64,000 nucleotides of DNA from Flavobacteriales bacterium (lineage in GTDB: Bacteria > Bacteroidota > Bacteroidia > Flavobacteriales_F > PHOS-HE28), in NCBI GenBank assembly GCA_030584065.1, contig CP129489.1, positions 3,446,235 to 3,510,234 on the forward strand, read 5' to 3'. The notes under the pieces were generated by a model. It ran no database searches, was not told the DNA's origin, and saw nothing but the letters and a program-made list of their open reading frames with translations. The position numbers were made by a program, and so were the translations under genes. This document shows positions 43,895 through 52,597 of this stretch, one piece after another (the stretch's first letter is position 1; every line of letters starts with the position of its first letter).

Positions 43895-45486
43895 GGGGCT
43901 TCGCCGGTGCATGGGCCCTTGCGGCCGCGCTTGTGGCGCAAGGCCAGGCCGGGTGGATGCCGCTGAGCCGAGAAGTGGAGCGCCCCTTCGCTGCGGCGCT
44001 GCAGGCCGTAGGCTCGCCGGCGCATACCGCGATCCGCCCCTACCGCCTCACGGACCTGCGGCAGGCCGACCCACAGGATAGCCTTCGCCCTGCGGCCTGG
44101 CTGCCTGCCCTCGACCGCTGGTCGGGCGCCCGGAACGGCCGCCGGTTCCGCTGGGGGCCGCTGCTCGACCTCTCCGGCAACCTGGGCCTGGACTCCGCCT
44201 CCGTCATCGGCCACCGCGCCGGAGCGGGCTTCTGGATGGAACAGGACATCGGCGCCCGGCTCACCCTGCATGCCGACGCCCAAGGCTGGTCCGAGCGCCT
44301 CCCGGGCTACCTCGACACCTTGGCCCGCGCCACGCAGGTCACCACCGGGGAAGGCTATGCATTCAGCGATGGGGCCGGTTTCGCGCATTACGATTGGAAC
44401 GCGCAGGTCAGCTGGGACCCGGGCAAGTACTTCAACCTCACCCTTGGGCGCGGCAAGAATGCGTTCGGTGAAGGCCATCGCTCGCTCTTCCTCAGCAGCG
44501 AGGCCACCAGCTATCCCTTCCTGCGCATCACCACCACGGCCTGGCGCTTCAAGTACGTGAACCTCTTCACGGTGATGAACGACATCCGCGGAGCGGGGGG
44601 CGTCTCCACGCGCTTCGAGCGGAAGTACGCCAGCATGCACTACCTCTCGGTGAATGCGCACCGGCGCATCAACCTTGCCCTCTTCGAGGCCATCGTTTGG
44701 AGCCGGGGAGACAGCCTCTATCCGCGGGGCTTCGACGTCAACTACCTGAATCCGGTGATCTTCTACCGTCCGGTGGAGTACAGCGTGGGCTCCCCGGATA
44801 ACGCCTTGCTCGGTTTCGCGGTGAACATCAAGGTGGGCCGTTCGGGCCTGCTCTACAGCCAGCTCATGCTGGATGAGTTCCTGCTGCGCGAGGTGCGCGC
44901 GGGCGATGGCTGGTATGCCAATAAGCAAGCCGTGCAGCTGGGCTTCGTGGCGCGCGAGGCCTTCCGGGTGCCAGGGCTGATGCTGCGGGCGGAATGGAAC
45001 ATGGTGCGACCCTTCATGTACACCCACAGCGATACGCGGCAGAACTACGCCCACATGGGGCAGCCGCTGACGCATCCCTACGGGTCCAATTTCCAGGAGG
45101 CCATCGCGCAGGGCGAATGGTCGCGCGAGCGCTGGCTCCTAGGGGTGCGGGCCAGCATGGCCTGGCTGGGGCGGGACACCCTGGAGAGCTTCGGCAACAG
45201 CATCTTCCGGCCGGAGACGGAGCGCCCCACCGTGGCCTCGGGGGCTTTCCGCAGCTATGGCTACCGCATCGGCATGCTGGAGGAGTACTCCCTCTTCCAC
45301 GGCGAGCTGCGCGCGGGCTGGCTGGTGGATCCCGCGTCGGCCACCCGGCTGGAGGTCTCGTGGCTCGCGCGCGGCAGCATGCCGGCCAGCGGCCCGGGTG
45401 AATGGACCCAGGTGTTCCGCGTGGGCCTGGTGTGCCATTTCCGCGACCGGCATCCGGAGCAGGAGGTGCGGTATGTGCTGCAGTGA
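43891..45486 (+). CDS. Wzi-like capsule-assembly outer-membrane protein, copy 2
   Basis: 531 residues. N-terminal signal ([20 protein letters not shown]), then barrel-like sequence with [78 protein letters not shown] and [22 protein letters not shown], characteristic of capsule assembly Wzi proteins. Clearly related to copy 1 in layout (G-x-G-K-x-x-x-G-x-G-x-R-S-x-L-L-S) but divergent. Start overlaps the stop of the WecA-like gene, so translation is coupled. Confidence 0.82.
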   Translation: MRGFAGAWALAAALVAQGQAGWMPLSREVERPFAAALQAVGSPAHTAIRPYRLTDLRQADPQDSLRPAAWLPALDRWSGARNGRRFRWGPLLDLSGNLGLDSASVIGHRAGAGFWMEQDIGARLTLHADAQGWSERLPGYLDTLARATQVTTGEGYAFSDGAGFAHYDWNAQVSWDPGKYFNLTLGRGKNAFGEGHRSLFLSSEATSYPFLRITTTAWRFKYVNLFTVMNDIRGAGGVSTRFERKYASMHYLSVNAHRRINLALFEAIVWSRGDSLYPRGFDVNYLNPVIFYRPVEYSVGSPDNALLGFAVNIKVGRSGLLYSQLMLDEFLLREVRAGDGWYANKQAVQLGFVAREAFRVPGLMLRAEWNMVRPFMYTHSDTRQNYAHMGQPLTHPYGSNFQEAIAQGEWSRERWLLGVRASMAWLGRDTLESFGNSIFRPETERPTVASGAFRSYGYRIGMLEEYSLFHGELRAGWLVDPASATRLEVSWLARGSMPASGPGEWTQVFRVGLVCHFRDRHPEQEVRYVLQ

Positions 45487-45504
45487 TCGTTCGCTGGGGA
45501 ACGG

Positions 45505-45512
45505 TACTTTTG
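45505..45512 (+). promoter_or_regulatory. Bacteroidota -7 element for oxidase-biogenesis operon
   Basis: TACTTTTG, 38 nt before the ctaB start. Confidence 0.45.
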
Positions 45513-45550
45513 CGCCGCCGCAGGGATGACCCGGCGGCATTTCCGGTCCG

Positions 45551-46447
45551 TTGAGCAAGCCTCAGGCATACGCATCCTCGCGCACAGTGGTCTTCCGGCT
45601 GCGCGAGGTGGCGGTGCTCTTCAAGCTGCGGCTGGCCTCCCTGGTGGTGGTGAGTGCGGTGCTGGGCTACCTGATGGGCATGCCCGAGGGCGGCTTCGAT
45701 GCGCTGGCGCTGCTGGTCCTCGCGGTCGGTGGCACGCTCCTGACCGGTGCCAGCAATGCGCTCAACCAGGTGCTCGAGGTCCGCGAGGATGCGCTCATGC
45801 TGCGCACCGCAGAACGCCCGCTGGTGCGGGGCGCGCTATCGGTGACCGAGGCGGTGTGGGCGGCCTTCATCGCTGGAGGCCTGGGCACTTTCCTGCTGTG
45901 GATGGCCTTCGGGCCCTTGACGGGCATCCTGGGCTTCATCTCCCTGTTCATGTACGTGGCGCTTTACACCCCGCTGAAGAAGCGCTCGCCTTGGGCGGTC
46001 TTCGTAGGGGCATTCCCCGGCGCTTTTCCGCCCATGCTCGGCTACGTGGCCGCCACCGGGCAATTCGGGCTGGGTCCGGGCCTGCTCTTCGCCATGCAGT
46101 TCATGTGGCAGTTCCCGCACTTCTGGGCCATCGCCTGGGTGCTCGATGAGGATTACGCCCGGGCCGGCTTCCGCATGCTCCCCTCACCGGGCCGCACGGA
46201 TGGACGCAGCGCCTTCCTGATCCTTCTGTACACCTTGTTTGTTGTCCCGGTCGGCATGCTTCCCTGGGTCTTCGGCTTCATCGGCCCCTATGCCATGGCG
46301 ACCGCCGTGCTGCTGGGCCTGGTGATGGCTTGGCCTGCGTGGCAGCTGTTCCGCACGCACGATCGCAAGGACGCCAGACGACTGATGTTCGCCAGCTTCC
46401 TCTACCTGCCGATCGTGCAACTGGCCTACGTCATCGATCGCCCATGA
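45551..46447 (+). CDS. ctaB: Protoheme IX farnesyltransferase (heme O synthase)
   Basis: 298 residues, about nine membrane helices. UbiA-superfamily motifs NALNQVLEVREDALMLRTAERPLVRG (first Asp-rich motif) and YTPLKKRSPWAVFVGAFPGAFPP, FMWQFPHFWAIAW and DEDYARAGFRMLP. It adds farnesyl to heme B, giving heme O for haem-copper oxidases. The start is TTG at 45551, since no ATG precedes the conserved region; a GTG a few codons later is possible. First gene of a seven-gene plus-strand operon. Confidence 0.93.
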   Translation: MSKPQAYASSRTVVFRLREVAVLFKLRLASLVVVSAVLGYLMGMPEGGFDALALLVLAVGGTLLTGASNALNQVLEVREDALMLRTAERPLVRGALSVTEAVWAAFIAGGLGTFLLWMAFGPLTGILGFISLFMYVALYTPLKKRSPWAVFVGAFPGAFPPMLGYVAATGQFGLGPGLLFAMQFMWQFPHFWAIAWVLDEDYARAGFRMLPSPGRTDGRSAFLILLYTLFVVPVGMLPWVFGFIGPYAMATAVLLGLVMAWPAWQLFRTHDRKDARRLMFASFLYLPIVQLAYVIDRP

Positions 46448-47181
46448 CCGCAGACACCCTGGACACCTTCACGCCGGCAGAGGAGCGCGAGCGAGCCGCG
46501 CGCGCCCGCCGAATGGTCACCTGGCTCATCTGCTTCGCCATCGTTATGTTCTTCGCGGGCCTCACCAGCGCCTATGTGGTGAGCATGAGCGGAGGCTACT
46601 GGACGCGCATCACCATGCCCGGGCCGTTCTACTGGAGCACGGCGTTCGTGGTCGCCGGGAGCCTCACGCTTCAGCTTGCCCTGAGGGCTGCCAAGCGCGG
46701 CACCACCGGCGTGGTGGCGCCGCTTATCCTGGCCACCCTGGCCTTGGGCATCGCCTTCACCGCCTCTCAGTTCAAGGGCTGGAGCCGGCTCGTGGAGCTG
46801 GGCATCACCCCCAGCCCCAACAAGCTGGAGGGCATCGGTGGCACCTATGGCGTGGATTTCACCGTGACCAAGGACGGCCTGCCCTTGGTGCCGGCCAACG
46901 GCCACTGGTACACCGCGGATGACACCGGTTTCGAGCGCCAGCTGGATGCGGAGATCGCCGAGCAGAAGGACCGCACCGGCCCCTATTTCTACACCCTTAC
47001 CGCCGCTCATGCCGCCCACGTGGCCTTCGGACTCCTGGCCCTGGTGGTGATGGCGGCCATGGCCCTGATGCGGCGCTACACGCCCCAGGACCATGTCGGC
47101 CTGTGGGCCGGAACGGTCTATTGGCACTTCCTCGGGGGCCTTTGGGTCTACCTCTTTCTGTTCCTCCGCTTTGTTCATTAA
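46444..47181 (+). CDS. Haem-copper oxidase subunit III, copy 1
   Basis: 245 residues with about five to six membrane helices: RARRMVTWLICFAIVMFFAGLTSAYVV, FYWSTAFVVAGSLTLQLA, APLILATLALGIAFTASQFKGW, FYTLTAAHAAHVAFGLLALVV and VGLWAGTVYWHFLGGLWVYLFLFLRF. The last two carry the H...WHF pattern of subunit III. An extended loop (residues ~120-175) is longer than usual. Start overlaps the ctaB stop (ATGA). Confidence 0.9.
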   Translation: MTADTLDTFTPAEERERAARARRMVTWLICFAIVMFFAGLTSAYVVSMSGGYWTRITMPGPFYWSTAFVVAGSLTLQLALRAAKRGTTGVVAPLILATLALGIAFTASQFKGWSRLVELGITPSPNKLEGIGGTYGVDFTVTKDGLPLVPANGHWYTADDTGFERQLDAEIAEQKDRTGPYFYTLTAAHAAHVAFGLLALVVMAAMALMRRYTPQDHVGLWAGTVYWHFLGGLWVYLFLFLRFVH

Positions 47182-47204
47182 CATTGCGGCCGTCAATCCC
47201 CACC

Positions 47205-48071
47205 ATGGCAGGCGACGCGACCAAAGCACTGAGCAACGACGTCCTCTGGGGCGGCGGCCGCTCCCCGTTCAGCATCAGCTACGGGAAGATGATGATGTGG
47301 TTCTTCCTGGTTTCTGATGCGCTGACCTTCAGCGGTCTGCTGGTGGCCTACGGCTTCGTGCGCCACAGCACCACGGAGGCATGGCCCATCGGCGAGGAGG
47401 TCTTCCGGGCCCTGCCGTTCCTGCACGGCGATTACCCGTTGATCTACGTGGCCCTGATGACGGCCATCCTCATCTTCAGCTCGGTGACCATGGTGCTCGC
47501 CGTGGAGGCCGGGCACCGCATGGACAAGGGCGGAGTGATCAAGTGGCTCTTCGCCACCGTGATCGGCGGCGCTTTCTTCGTGGGCAGCCAGGCGTGGGAG
47601 TGGAGCCATTTCATCCACGGCAGCGGCGGATACATGACCACGGCAACGGGGGAGAAGTTCTGGGTGCACAACGATGAGCACGACACGCACGATCCCGCAT
47701 CGCATGACAGCTTTCACCTGGTGAAGGCCGAGCCCGGCCACTACCTGAAGCCCGCCGAAGGCGCACAGCCGCTTTCCCGGGAGGAGTCGCTGCCCATCTG
47801 GAACAACCGTGTGAGCTATGTGGATGGCGCCAACATGACCCGCAACGAGTACGGCCCGCCACAGTACGCCAACTTTTTCTTCTTCATCACCGGCTTCCAC
47901 GGCTTCCACGTCTTCAGCGGGGTGATCATCAACCTCATCGTCCTCATCATGGCCATGCGCGGCATCTTCCACCGCCGCGGGCATTATGAGATGGTGGAGA
48001 AGGCCGGTCTGTACTGGCACTTCGTGGACTTGGTCTGGGTGTTCGTGTTCACCTTCTTCTACCTCCTCTGA
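47205..48071 (+). CDS. Haem-copper oxidase subunit III, copy 2
   Basis: 288 residues. Subunit III features MMMWFFLVSDALTFSGLLVAYGFVR, GSQAWEWSHFIH (conserved W-E) and FFFFITGFHGFHVFSGVIINLIV followed by GLYWHFVDLVWVFVFTFFYL. A soluble loop of ~80 residues (160-235) with many His and Glu lies between helices. Distinct from copy 1, which it follows by 23 nt; tandem subunit III genes are common in Bacteroidota. Confidence 0.93.
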   Translation: MAGDATKALSNDVLWGGGRSPFSISYGKMMMWFFLVSDALTFSGLLVAYGFVRHSTTEAWPIGEEVFRALPFLHGDYPLIYVALMTAILIFSSVTMVLAVEAGHRMDKGGVIKWLFATVIGGAFFVGSQAWEWSHFIHGSGGYMTTATGEKFWVHNDEHDTHDPASHDSFHLVKAEPGHYLKPAEGAQPLSREESLPIWNNRVSYVDGANMTRNEYGPPQYANFFFFITGFHGFHVFSGVIINLIVLIMAMRGIFHRRGHYEMVEKAGLYWHFVDLVWVFVFTFFYLL

Positions 48072-48088
48072 TCAACCAACCAGCTGAC

Positions 48089-48457
48089 ATGGAGCGCGAC
48101 GACATCATCGAATACAGCCTCGACGCCCATCATAGCGAGGAGGAGGGCCGGAAGATCCGCCGCAAGATCTGGATGGTGACCGGGCTGCTCGCAGTGGTCA
48201 CGGCCATCGAGGTGGCCGTGGGCGCCTATTGGAAGGAGTGGTTCCCCGGCCATTGGTCCGCTGTGAAATGGACCTTCGTTTTCCTCACCCTGGTGAAGGC
48301 CACCTACATCGTGATGACCTTCATGCACCTGGGCGACGAGCGCCGCAACATACGCGCGATCATTCTGCTCCCTTACGCGTTGTTCATCCTCTACCTGATC
48401 TTCATTGCGATCTGGGAGTCGCAGTATGTCCACTATATCTGGCAGAACTACCTCTGA
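48089..48457 (+). CDS. Cytochrome c oxidase subunit IV-like protein
   Basis: 122 residues with three membrane helices (residues ~28-46, 61-79, 90-108). FTLVKATYIVMTFMHLGDERRNIR-like text (residues ~64-87) matches the prokaryotic COX subunit IV family. Needed for stable oxidase assembly. 17 nt after subunit III copy 2; the SCO gene begins inside its 3' end. Confidence 0.9.
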   Translation: MERDDIIEYSLDAHHSEEEGRKIRRKIWMVTGLLAVVTAIEVAVGAYWKEWFPGHWSAVKWTFVFLTLVKATYIVMTFMHLGDERRNIRAIILLPYALFILYLIFIAIWESQYVHYIWQNYL

Positions 48458-49190
48458 GCCCGATCCAGCGCGCCGTCGGCGCCTGAAGGTGCTCGTCCTT
48501 GGGGGCATCGCGCTCTTCGTACTGAGCCTCTTCGTCTTCTTCAGCCCGTGGCTGGGCTTCGCCAGGCACCGCTTCCAGTTCCTTCCCGTGCTGGGGCCCA
48601 AGGAGGTGGTGGCGGTGGAGCGCGATGGGACGACGGTCATCGACACGCTGTACCACACCATTCCGGCGTTCCGGCTCATCGACCGCTACGGCAGGCCCTT
48701 CACCGACCGTGACGTCCAGGGGAAGATCGTGGTGGCCGATTTCTTCTTCACCCGGTGCGGAACCATCTGCCCCAAGATGGGCGTGCAGATGCAGCAGCTC
48801 CAGCTCAAGCTGAACGATGACGCGTTCGAGGATGTGGTCTTCCTGAGCCATACGGTCGATCCCGAGCACGATACCCCCGAGGTGCTCGATGCCTACGGCC
48901 GCCGCCTGGAGGCCGATACGGCACGATGGAAGTTCCTCACCGGGCCCAAGGAGGACATCTATCGATTGGGCGCTGAAGGCTACCTGCTGGCCGCCCGCGA
49001 GGACGTGCTGGCCGAGGGCGGCTTCCTCCACTCCGAGAAGTTCGTGCTCGTGGACAAGGAGCGGCGCATCCGGGGCTTCTACGATGGCACCACCATGGAG
49101 GGCATGAATGCGGTGGCCGCCGACATCAAGATGCTGCTGAAGGAGGAGAAGGTCAAGCGTGCCGAGGCGGAGCGCGCGGCACGGCAGTGA
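48426..49190 (+). CDS. SCO-family copper chaperone
   Basis: 254 residues. One N-terminal membrane anchor (VLVLGGIALFVLSLFVFFS) and a periplasmic thioredoxin-like domain with the copper motif ADFFFTRCGTICPKMGVQMQ (CxxxC) and the ligand His in GGFLHSEKFVLVD. It supplies copper to the Cu-A site of cytochrome oxidase. Start overlaps the subunit IV gene by 32 nt. Highly charged C-terminal tail. Confidence 0.95.
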   Translation: MSTISGRTTSEPDPARRRRLKVLVLGGIALFVLSLFVFFSPWLGFARHRFQFLPVLGPKEVVAVERDGTTVIDTLYHTIPAFRLIDRYGRPFTDRDVQGKIVVADFFFTRCGTICPKMGVQMQQLQLKLNDDAFEDVVFLSHTVDPEHDTPEVLDAYGRRLEADTARWKFLTGPKEDIYRLGAEGYLLAAREDVLAEGGFLHSEKFVLVDKERRIRGFYDGTTMEGMNAVAADIKMLLKEEKVKRAEAERAARQ

Positions 49191-49206
49191 AACGGATTGC
49201 CTGAAC

Positions 49207-49758
49207 ATGCGCTCACCTTACCCCCAGCCGGTCATCGGCATCCCCTCCGCGAAGGCCAACCGCGTGATCTGGGTCTTCTCATTCGTGGTCTTCCTTGCGG
49301 TGGTCGTCCTCAATCGGGTGCAGGTCCCTGCTCCGGAGGGATTCGATGTGCACGTCTTCGCGCGCATCAACGCAGCGATCAATTCCATGGTGAGCCTCCT
49401 GCTCATCGCCGGGCTGTTCGCAGCCCGGGCCGGGCGCTGGAAGGCCCACCGCAATGCGATGATCGGCGCCATGGTCCTCTCCGTCCTCTTCCTGGCCTCC
49501 TACATCCTGCATCATCTATTCGCTGGCGACACGCGGTTCGGGGGTACAGGTGCCATCCGGGTGCTCTACTACATCATCCTGGCCACCCACATCCTCCTCG
49601 CGGCGCTTTCCCTGCCCTACATCCTCCTCACCGCCTATCGCGGCCTGTCCGGTCGCTATCCGGAGCACAGGAAGCTGGCCCGTCGCACCTGGCCCATCTG
49701 GCTCTATGTGAGCGTGAGCGGCGTGGTGGTGTACATGCTCATCTCACCCTACTATTGA
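49207..49758 (+). CDS. DUF420 membrane protein
   Basis: 183 residues, about five membrane helices. DUF420 features: INAAINSMVSLLLIAGLFAAR, KAHRNAMIGAMVLSVLFLASYILHHLF, ILATHILLAALSLPYILLTAYRGL and ARRTWPIWLYVSVSGVVVYML, with conserved His in HRN, HH and THI. Members (YozB/CtaM-like) take part in cytochrome oxidase assembly. 16 nt after the SCO gene. Confidence 0.93.
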   Translation: MRSPYPQPVIGIPSAKANRVIWVFSFVVFLAVVVLNRVQVPAPEGFDVHVFARINAAINSMVSLLLIAGLFAARAGRWKAHRNAMIGAMVLSVLFLASYILHHLFAGDTRFGGTGAIRVLYYIILATHILLAALSLPYILLTAYRGLSGRYPEHRKLARRTWPIWLYVSVSGVVVYMLISPYY

Positions 49759-49775
49759 GGTTTTGCCCGGCCGAT

Positions 49776-49783
49776 TACCTTTA
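49776..49783 (+). promoter_or_regulatory. Bacteroidota -7 element for small CAMC gene
   Basis: TACCTTTA with 7 nt to the ATG at 49791, suggesting an additional internal promoter inside the operon. Confidence 0.4.
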
Positions 49784-49790
49784 CCGTCCC

Positions 49791-50057
49791 ATGCGCAGCA
49801 CCGGCCTCCTCCTGATCGTCTTGGCGCTCGTGGCGCTGCTGCCCGTTGATGCTTGGGCACAGGGTTGTGCCATGTGCAAGGCAGTGGTGGAAAGTGGCGA
49901 GCAGGGCGGCCGCGTATTCGGTGGCGAGCAATCGATCGGCAGGGGGTTGAACAAAGGCATCCTCTACCTGATGGCCGTGCCTTATGCGCTGCTTTTCCTC
50001 CTCTTCCGCAAGCGCATCGTGGGCTTCTTCAAGGAGTTCGCTGGCGCGCAAGGCTGA
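49791..50057 (+). CDS. Small membrane protein with CAMC motif
   Basis: 88 residues. Signal-like N-terminus (STGLLLIVLALVALLPVDAWA), then AQGCAMCKAVVESGEQGG with a CxxC facing the periplasm, and one C-terminal helix (ILYLMAVPYALLFLLF) followed by a basic tail RKRIVGFFKEFAG. A similar small protein is often found behind DUF420 in Bacteroidota. A redox or copper-related role in oxidase assembly is inferred. Confidence 0.75.
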   Translation: MRSTGLLLIVLALVALLPVDAWAQGCAMCKAVVESGEQGGRVFGGEQSIGRGLNKGILYLMAVPYALLFLLFRKRIVGFFKEFAGAQG

Positions 50058-50157
50058 ACAAGCTTCAAGTCGCGAGTGTCAAGGGACCAAGCTCCCGCTG
50101 CGTTGGTGTGGCCTGAAGCGACGATCTTCGTTCATTGCGTCCCATCCCGGTTGAAGC

Positions 50158-52236
50158 ATGATGTACCGTCGCCCCCTCTCCATCGCCGCAGGCCTGCTGC
50201 TGGTGTTCACCGCCTTCGCTCAGGAGAAATCCCCCTTCACGTACCAGGACATGCTGATGCTCGACCGCATCAGTGGCCTCGCGGTAGACCCCGCCGGCAC
50301 CACCGCGCTCTTCAACGTGCGCGCCACCGACATGGAGAAGAACCGCGGGGTGAGCACCCTGTGGATGAAGGACCTGGTGGACCTGAAGAAGCCTGAGGTG
50401 AAGGTGCCTGCCGGTGAGGGCGGCGCCAGCGATGTGCAGTGGGCCGCTGATGGCAGCGGCTTCTACTTCCTCAGCGGCCGCGGCGAGGGCGGCACCACGC
50501 AGGTGTGGAAGGCCGATGCGAAGGGCACCAGTGCCACGCAGGTGACGCGCCTGCCGCTGGACGTGCAGACCTACCGCGTGGCGCCTGATGGCTCCGGCGT
50601 GGTGGTAGCCCTGTCCGTGTTCCCGGATTGTGGCGACGATGCCATCGCCTGCACGCAGGAGCGCCTGAAGGCACAGCAAGGGGTGAAGAGCACCGGCCAG
50701 GTCTACGACCGCATCTTCATGCGCCACTGGGACACCTGGAAGGACGGTACGCGCAATCACCTGTACTACGTGTCGCTGAATCAGTCACCGACGGGCATAG
50801 TGCCCTTGATGCCCGGCTTCGACGGCGACTGTCCCACCATGCCCTTCGGCGGCAACGAGGACTTCGCCATCAGCAAGGATGGCCGCACCGTGTATTTCAG
50901 CGCACGGGTCGCGGGCAAGAAGGAGCCGTGGAGCACCAACTTCGATCTCTTCAGCGTGCCCGTGACCGGCGGCGCTGCGAAGAACCTCACGACCGGCAAT
51001 CCGGCGTGGGACGCGCAGCCGGTGATCTCGCCCGACGGCACCAAGCTGGCCTATAAGGCCATGAAGCGCCCGGGCTACGAGGCCGACCGCTTCCAGCTGA
51101 AGCTGATGGACCTGGCCACCGGCGCGGTATCCGACGTGGCCGCCACCTGGGACCGCAGCGCCGCCAGCCTCGCCTGGAGCCGCGATGGCAGGAGCCTGCT
51201 CGTCACCGCCGATGATATCGGCAAGCACCGCCTCTTCCGCATCGATCTCAAGACCAGCACCGTCACGCCCCTGAGCACCGATGCCCACATGGATGCCTTC
51301 GCGGAAACGCCCAAGGGCTTCGTGTTCCAGCGGAGCGGGCTCAGCGGTCCGGCGCACCTCTACGCCAGCGCACCCAAGGCCAAGGTGATCGACCAGGGCG
51401 CCACGGTGCTCACACAGGTGAACGCCTCGTTGAAGGACAAGGCCTTCGGCACCTACGAGCAGTTCAGCTTCCCGGGCTGGAATAACGAGACCGTGTATGG
51501 CTACGTGCTGAAGCCCGCGAACTACACGGAAGGGAAGAAGTACCCCGTGGCCTTCCTCATCCACGGCGGTCCGCAGGGCAGCTTCGGCGACGCGTGGAGC
51601 TACCGCTGGAACCCGCAGACCTACGCCGGTCAGGGCTTCGCGGTGGTGATGATCGACTTCCACGGCAGTACCGGCTACGGCCAGGCCTTCACCGACGCCA
51701 TCAACGAGCACTGGGGCGATCGTCCGCTGGAGGACCTGCAGAAGGGCCTGGCCTTCGCGCTGGGCAAGTACCCCTTCCTCGATGGCAGCAACGTGGCGGC
51801 GCTGGGCGCGAGCTACGGCGGCTTCATGATCAACTGGATCGCCGGCGTGTGGAACGAACCCTTCAAGGCCTTAGTGTCGCACTGCGGCATCTTCGACACG
51901 CGCGCCATGGGCTACAGCACCGAGGAGCTCTGGTTCACCGACTGGGAGAACGGCGGCAGCGTTTTTTCCAAGCCCGCCAACTACGAGGCCTTCAACCCGC
52001 TGCTGCACGCGGACAAATGGCGCGTGCCCATGCTGGTGGTGCACGGCGACAAGGACTTCCGCGTGCCGCTCACGCAGGGCATCGGCAGCTTCACCGCCTG
52101 CCAGGCCAAGGGCATCGAGAGCAAGTACCTCCGCTTCCCCGACGAGAACCATTGGGTGCTGAAGCCGCAGAACTCCATGCAGTGGCATAAGGAGGTGTTC
52201 GGGTGGTTGGAGAAGCACATCGGAGGGGGGCGCTGA
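50158..52236 (+). CDS. S9-family prolyl oligopeptidase-type peptidase
   Basis: 692 residues. Signal peptide (YRRPLSIAAGLLLVFTAFAQ), beta-propeller region (residues ~40-400) with repeats such as DVQWAADGSGFYFLSGRG and AWSRDGRSLLVTADD, and an alpha/beta-hydrolase domain with PVAFLIHGGPQGSFGDAWSYRW, catalytic Ser in LGASYGGFMINW, Asp in VHGDKDFRVPL and His in DENHWVLK. Periplasmic dipeptidyl/acylaminoacyl-type peptidase. Stands alone upstream of the SAM riboswitch. Confidence 0.95.
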   Translation: MMYRRPLSIAAGLLLVFTAFAQEKSPFTYQDMLMLDRISGLAVDPAGTTALFNVRATDMEKNRGVSTLWMKDLVDLKKPEVKVPAGEGGASDVQWAADGSGFYFLSGRGEGGTTQVWKADAKGTSATQVTRLPLDVQTYRVAPDGSGVVVALSVFPDCGDDAIACTQERLKAQQGVKSTGQVYDRIFMRHWDTWKDGTRNHLYYVSLNQSPTGIVPLMPGFDGDCPTMPFGGNEDFAISKDGRTVYFSARVAGKKEPWSTNFDLFSVPVTGGAAKNLTTGNPAWDAQPVISPDGTKLAYKAMKRPGYEADRFQLKLMDLATGAVSDVAATWDRSAASLAWSRDGRSLLVTADDIGKHRLFRIDLKTSTVTPLSTDAHMDAFAETPKGFVFQRSGLSGPAHLYASAPKAKVIDQGATVLTQVNASLKDKAFGTYEQFSFPGWNNETVYGYVLKPANYTEGKKYPVAFLIHGGPQGSFGDAWSYRWNPQTYAGQGFAVVMIDFHGSTGYGQAFTDAINEHWGDRPLEDLQKGLAFALGKYPFLDGSNVAALGASYGGFMINWIAGVWNEPFKALVSHCGIFDTRAMGYSTEELWFTDWENGGSVFSKPANYEAFNPLLHADKWRVPMLVVHGDKDFRVPLTQGIGSFTACQAKGIESKYLRFPDENHWVLKPQNSMQWHKEVFGWLEKHIGGGR

Positions 52237-52248
52237 ACCTCCCGCACC

Positions 52249-52256
52249 TATCTTCG
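52249..52256 (+). promoter_or_regulatory. Bacteroidota -7 element upstream of SAM riboswitch
   Basis: TATCTTCG, 19 nt before the first riboswitch stem. Confidence 0.5.
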
Positions 52257-52275
52257 CCCCGCGTTCTTTCCATCG

Positions 52276-52384
52276 CTTATCCAGAAAGGCAGAGGGACTG
52301 GCCCTGTGAAGCCTTGGCAACCGTCCGGTGGGCAACCATCGGGTAGGTGCTAAATCCAGCCCGCCATGTGGTGGGAGAGATGAG
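52276..52384 (+). ncRNA. SAM-I (S-box) riboswitch
   Basis: Shows the S-box core: CTTATCCAGA, AGAGGGACTGGCCCTGTGAA, GCCTTGGCAACC, then GGTGCTAAATCC and the closing GAGAGATGAG that pairs with CTTATC to form helix P1. It binds S-adenosylmethionine and controls the downstream methionine synthase genes. A terminator lies 38 nt further on, so the mechanism is probably transcription attenuation. Confidence 0.92.
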
Positions 52385-52422
52385 CCGCGATCAGGAAGCA
52401 ATGTCCCGCAAGGAACAATGAT

Positions 52423-52458
52423 GCCTCATCCGGTCCATCGGGTGGGGCTTTTCTTTTT
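52423..52458 (+). terminator. SAM-riboswitch-controlled terminator
   Basis: Stem GCCTCATCCG / CGGGTGGGGC (with two G-U pairs), loop of 6 nt, followed by TTTTCTTTTT. The anti-terminator partner would lie in the 3' strand of P1 or the following segment. Confidence 0.8.
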
Positions 52459-52464
52459 GGGTGT

Positions 52465-52552
52465 GGTGAATGGCGAATGGTCGACGGTGAATTGGGAGAC
52501 CCCATCGCCGGAGCGCTCAGTCCCATTCACCATTCACCAACTCCCATTCACC
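52465..52552. repeat. Imperfect inverted repeat of GGTGAATGG units
   Basis: The left arm (52465-52498) has GGTGAATGG, CGAATGG and GGTGAATTGGGAG; the right arm (52522-52552) has CCCATTCACC, ATTCACC and CTCCCATTCACC. Together they can form a long hairpin in the metH leader between the attenuator and the start codon. Confidence 0.7.
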
Positions 52553-52597
52553 TGCATTTGGCACAAGCGACCGGAAAGCACGCACACTTGTGAACCG

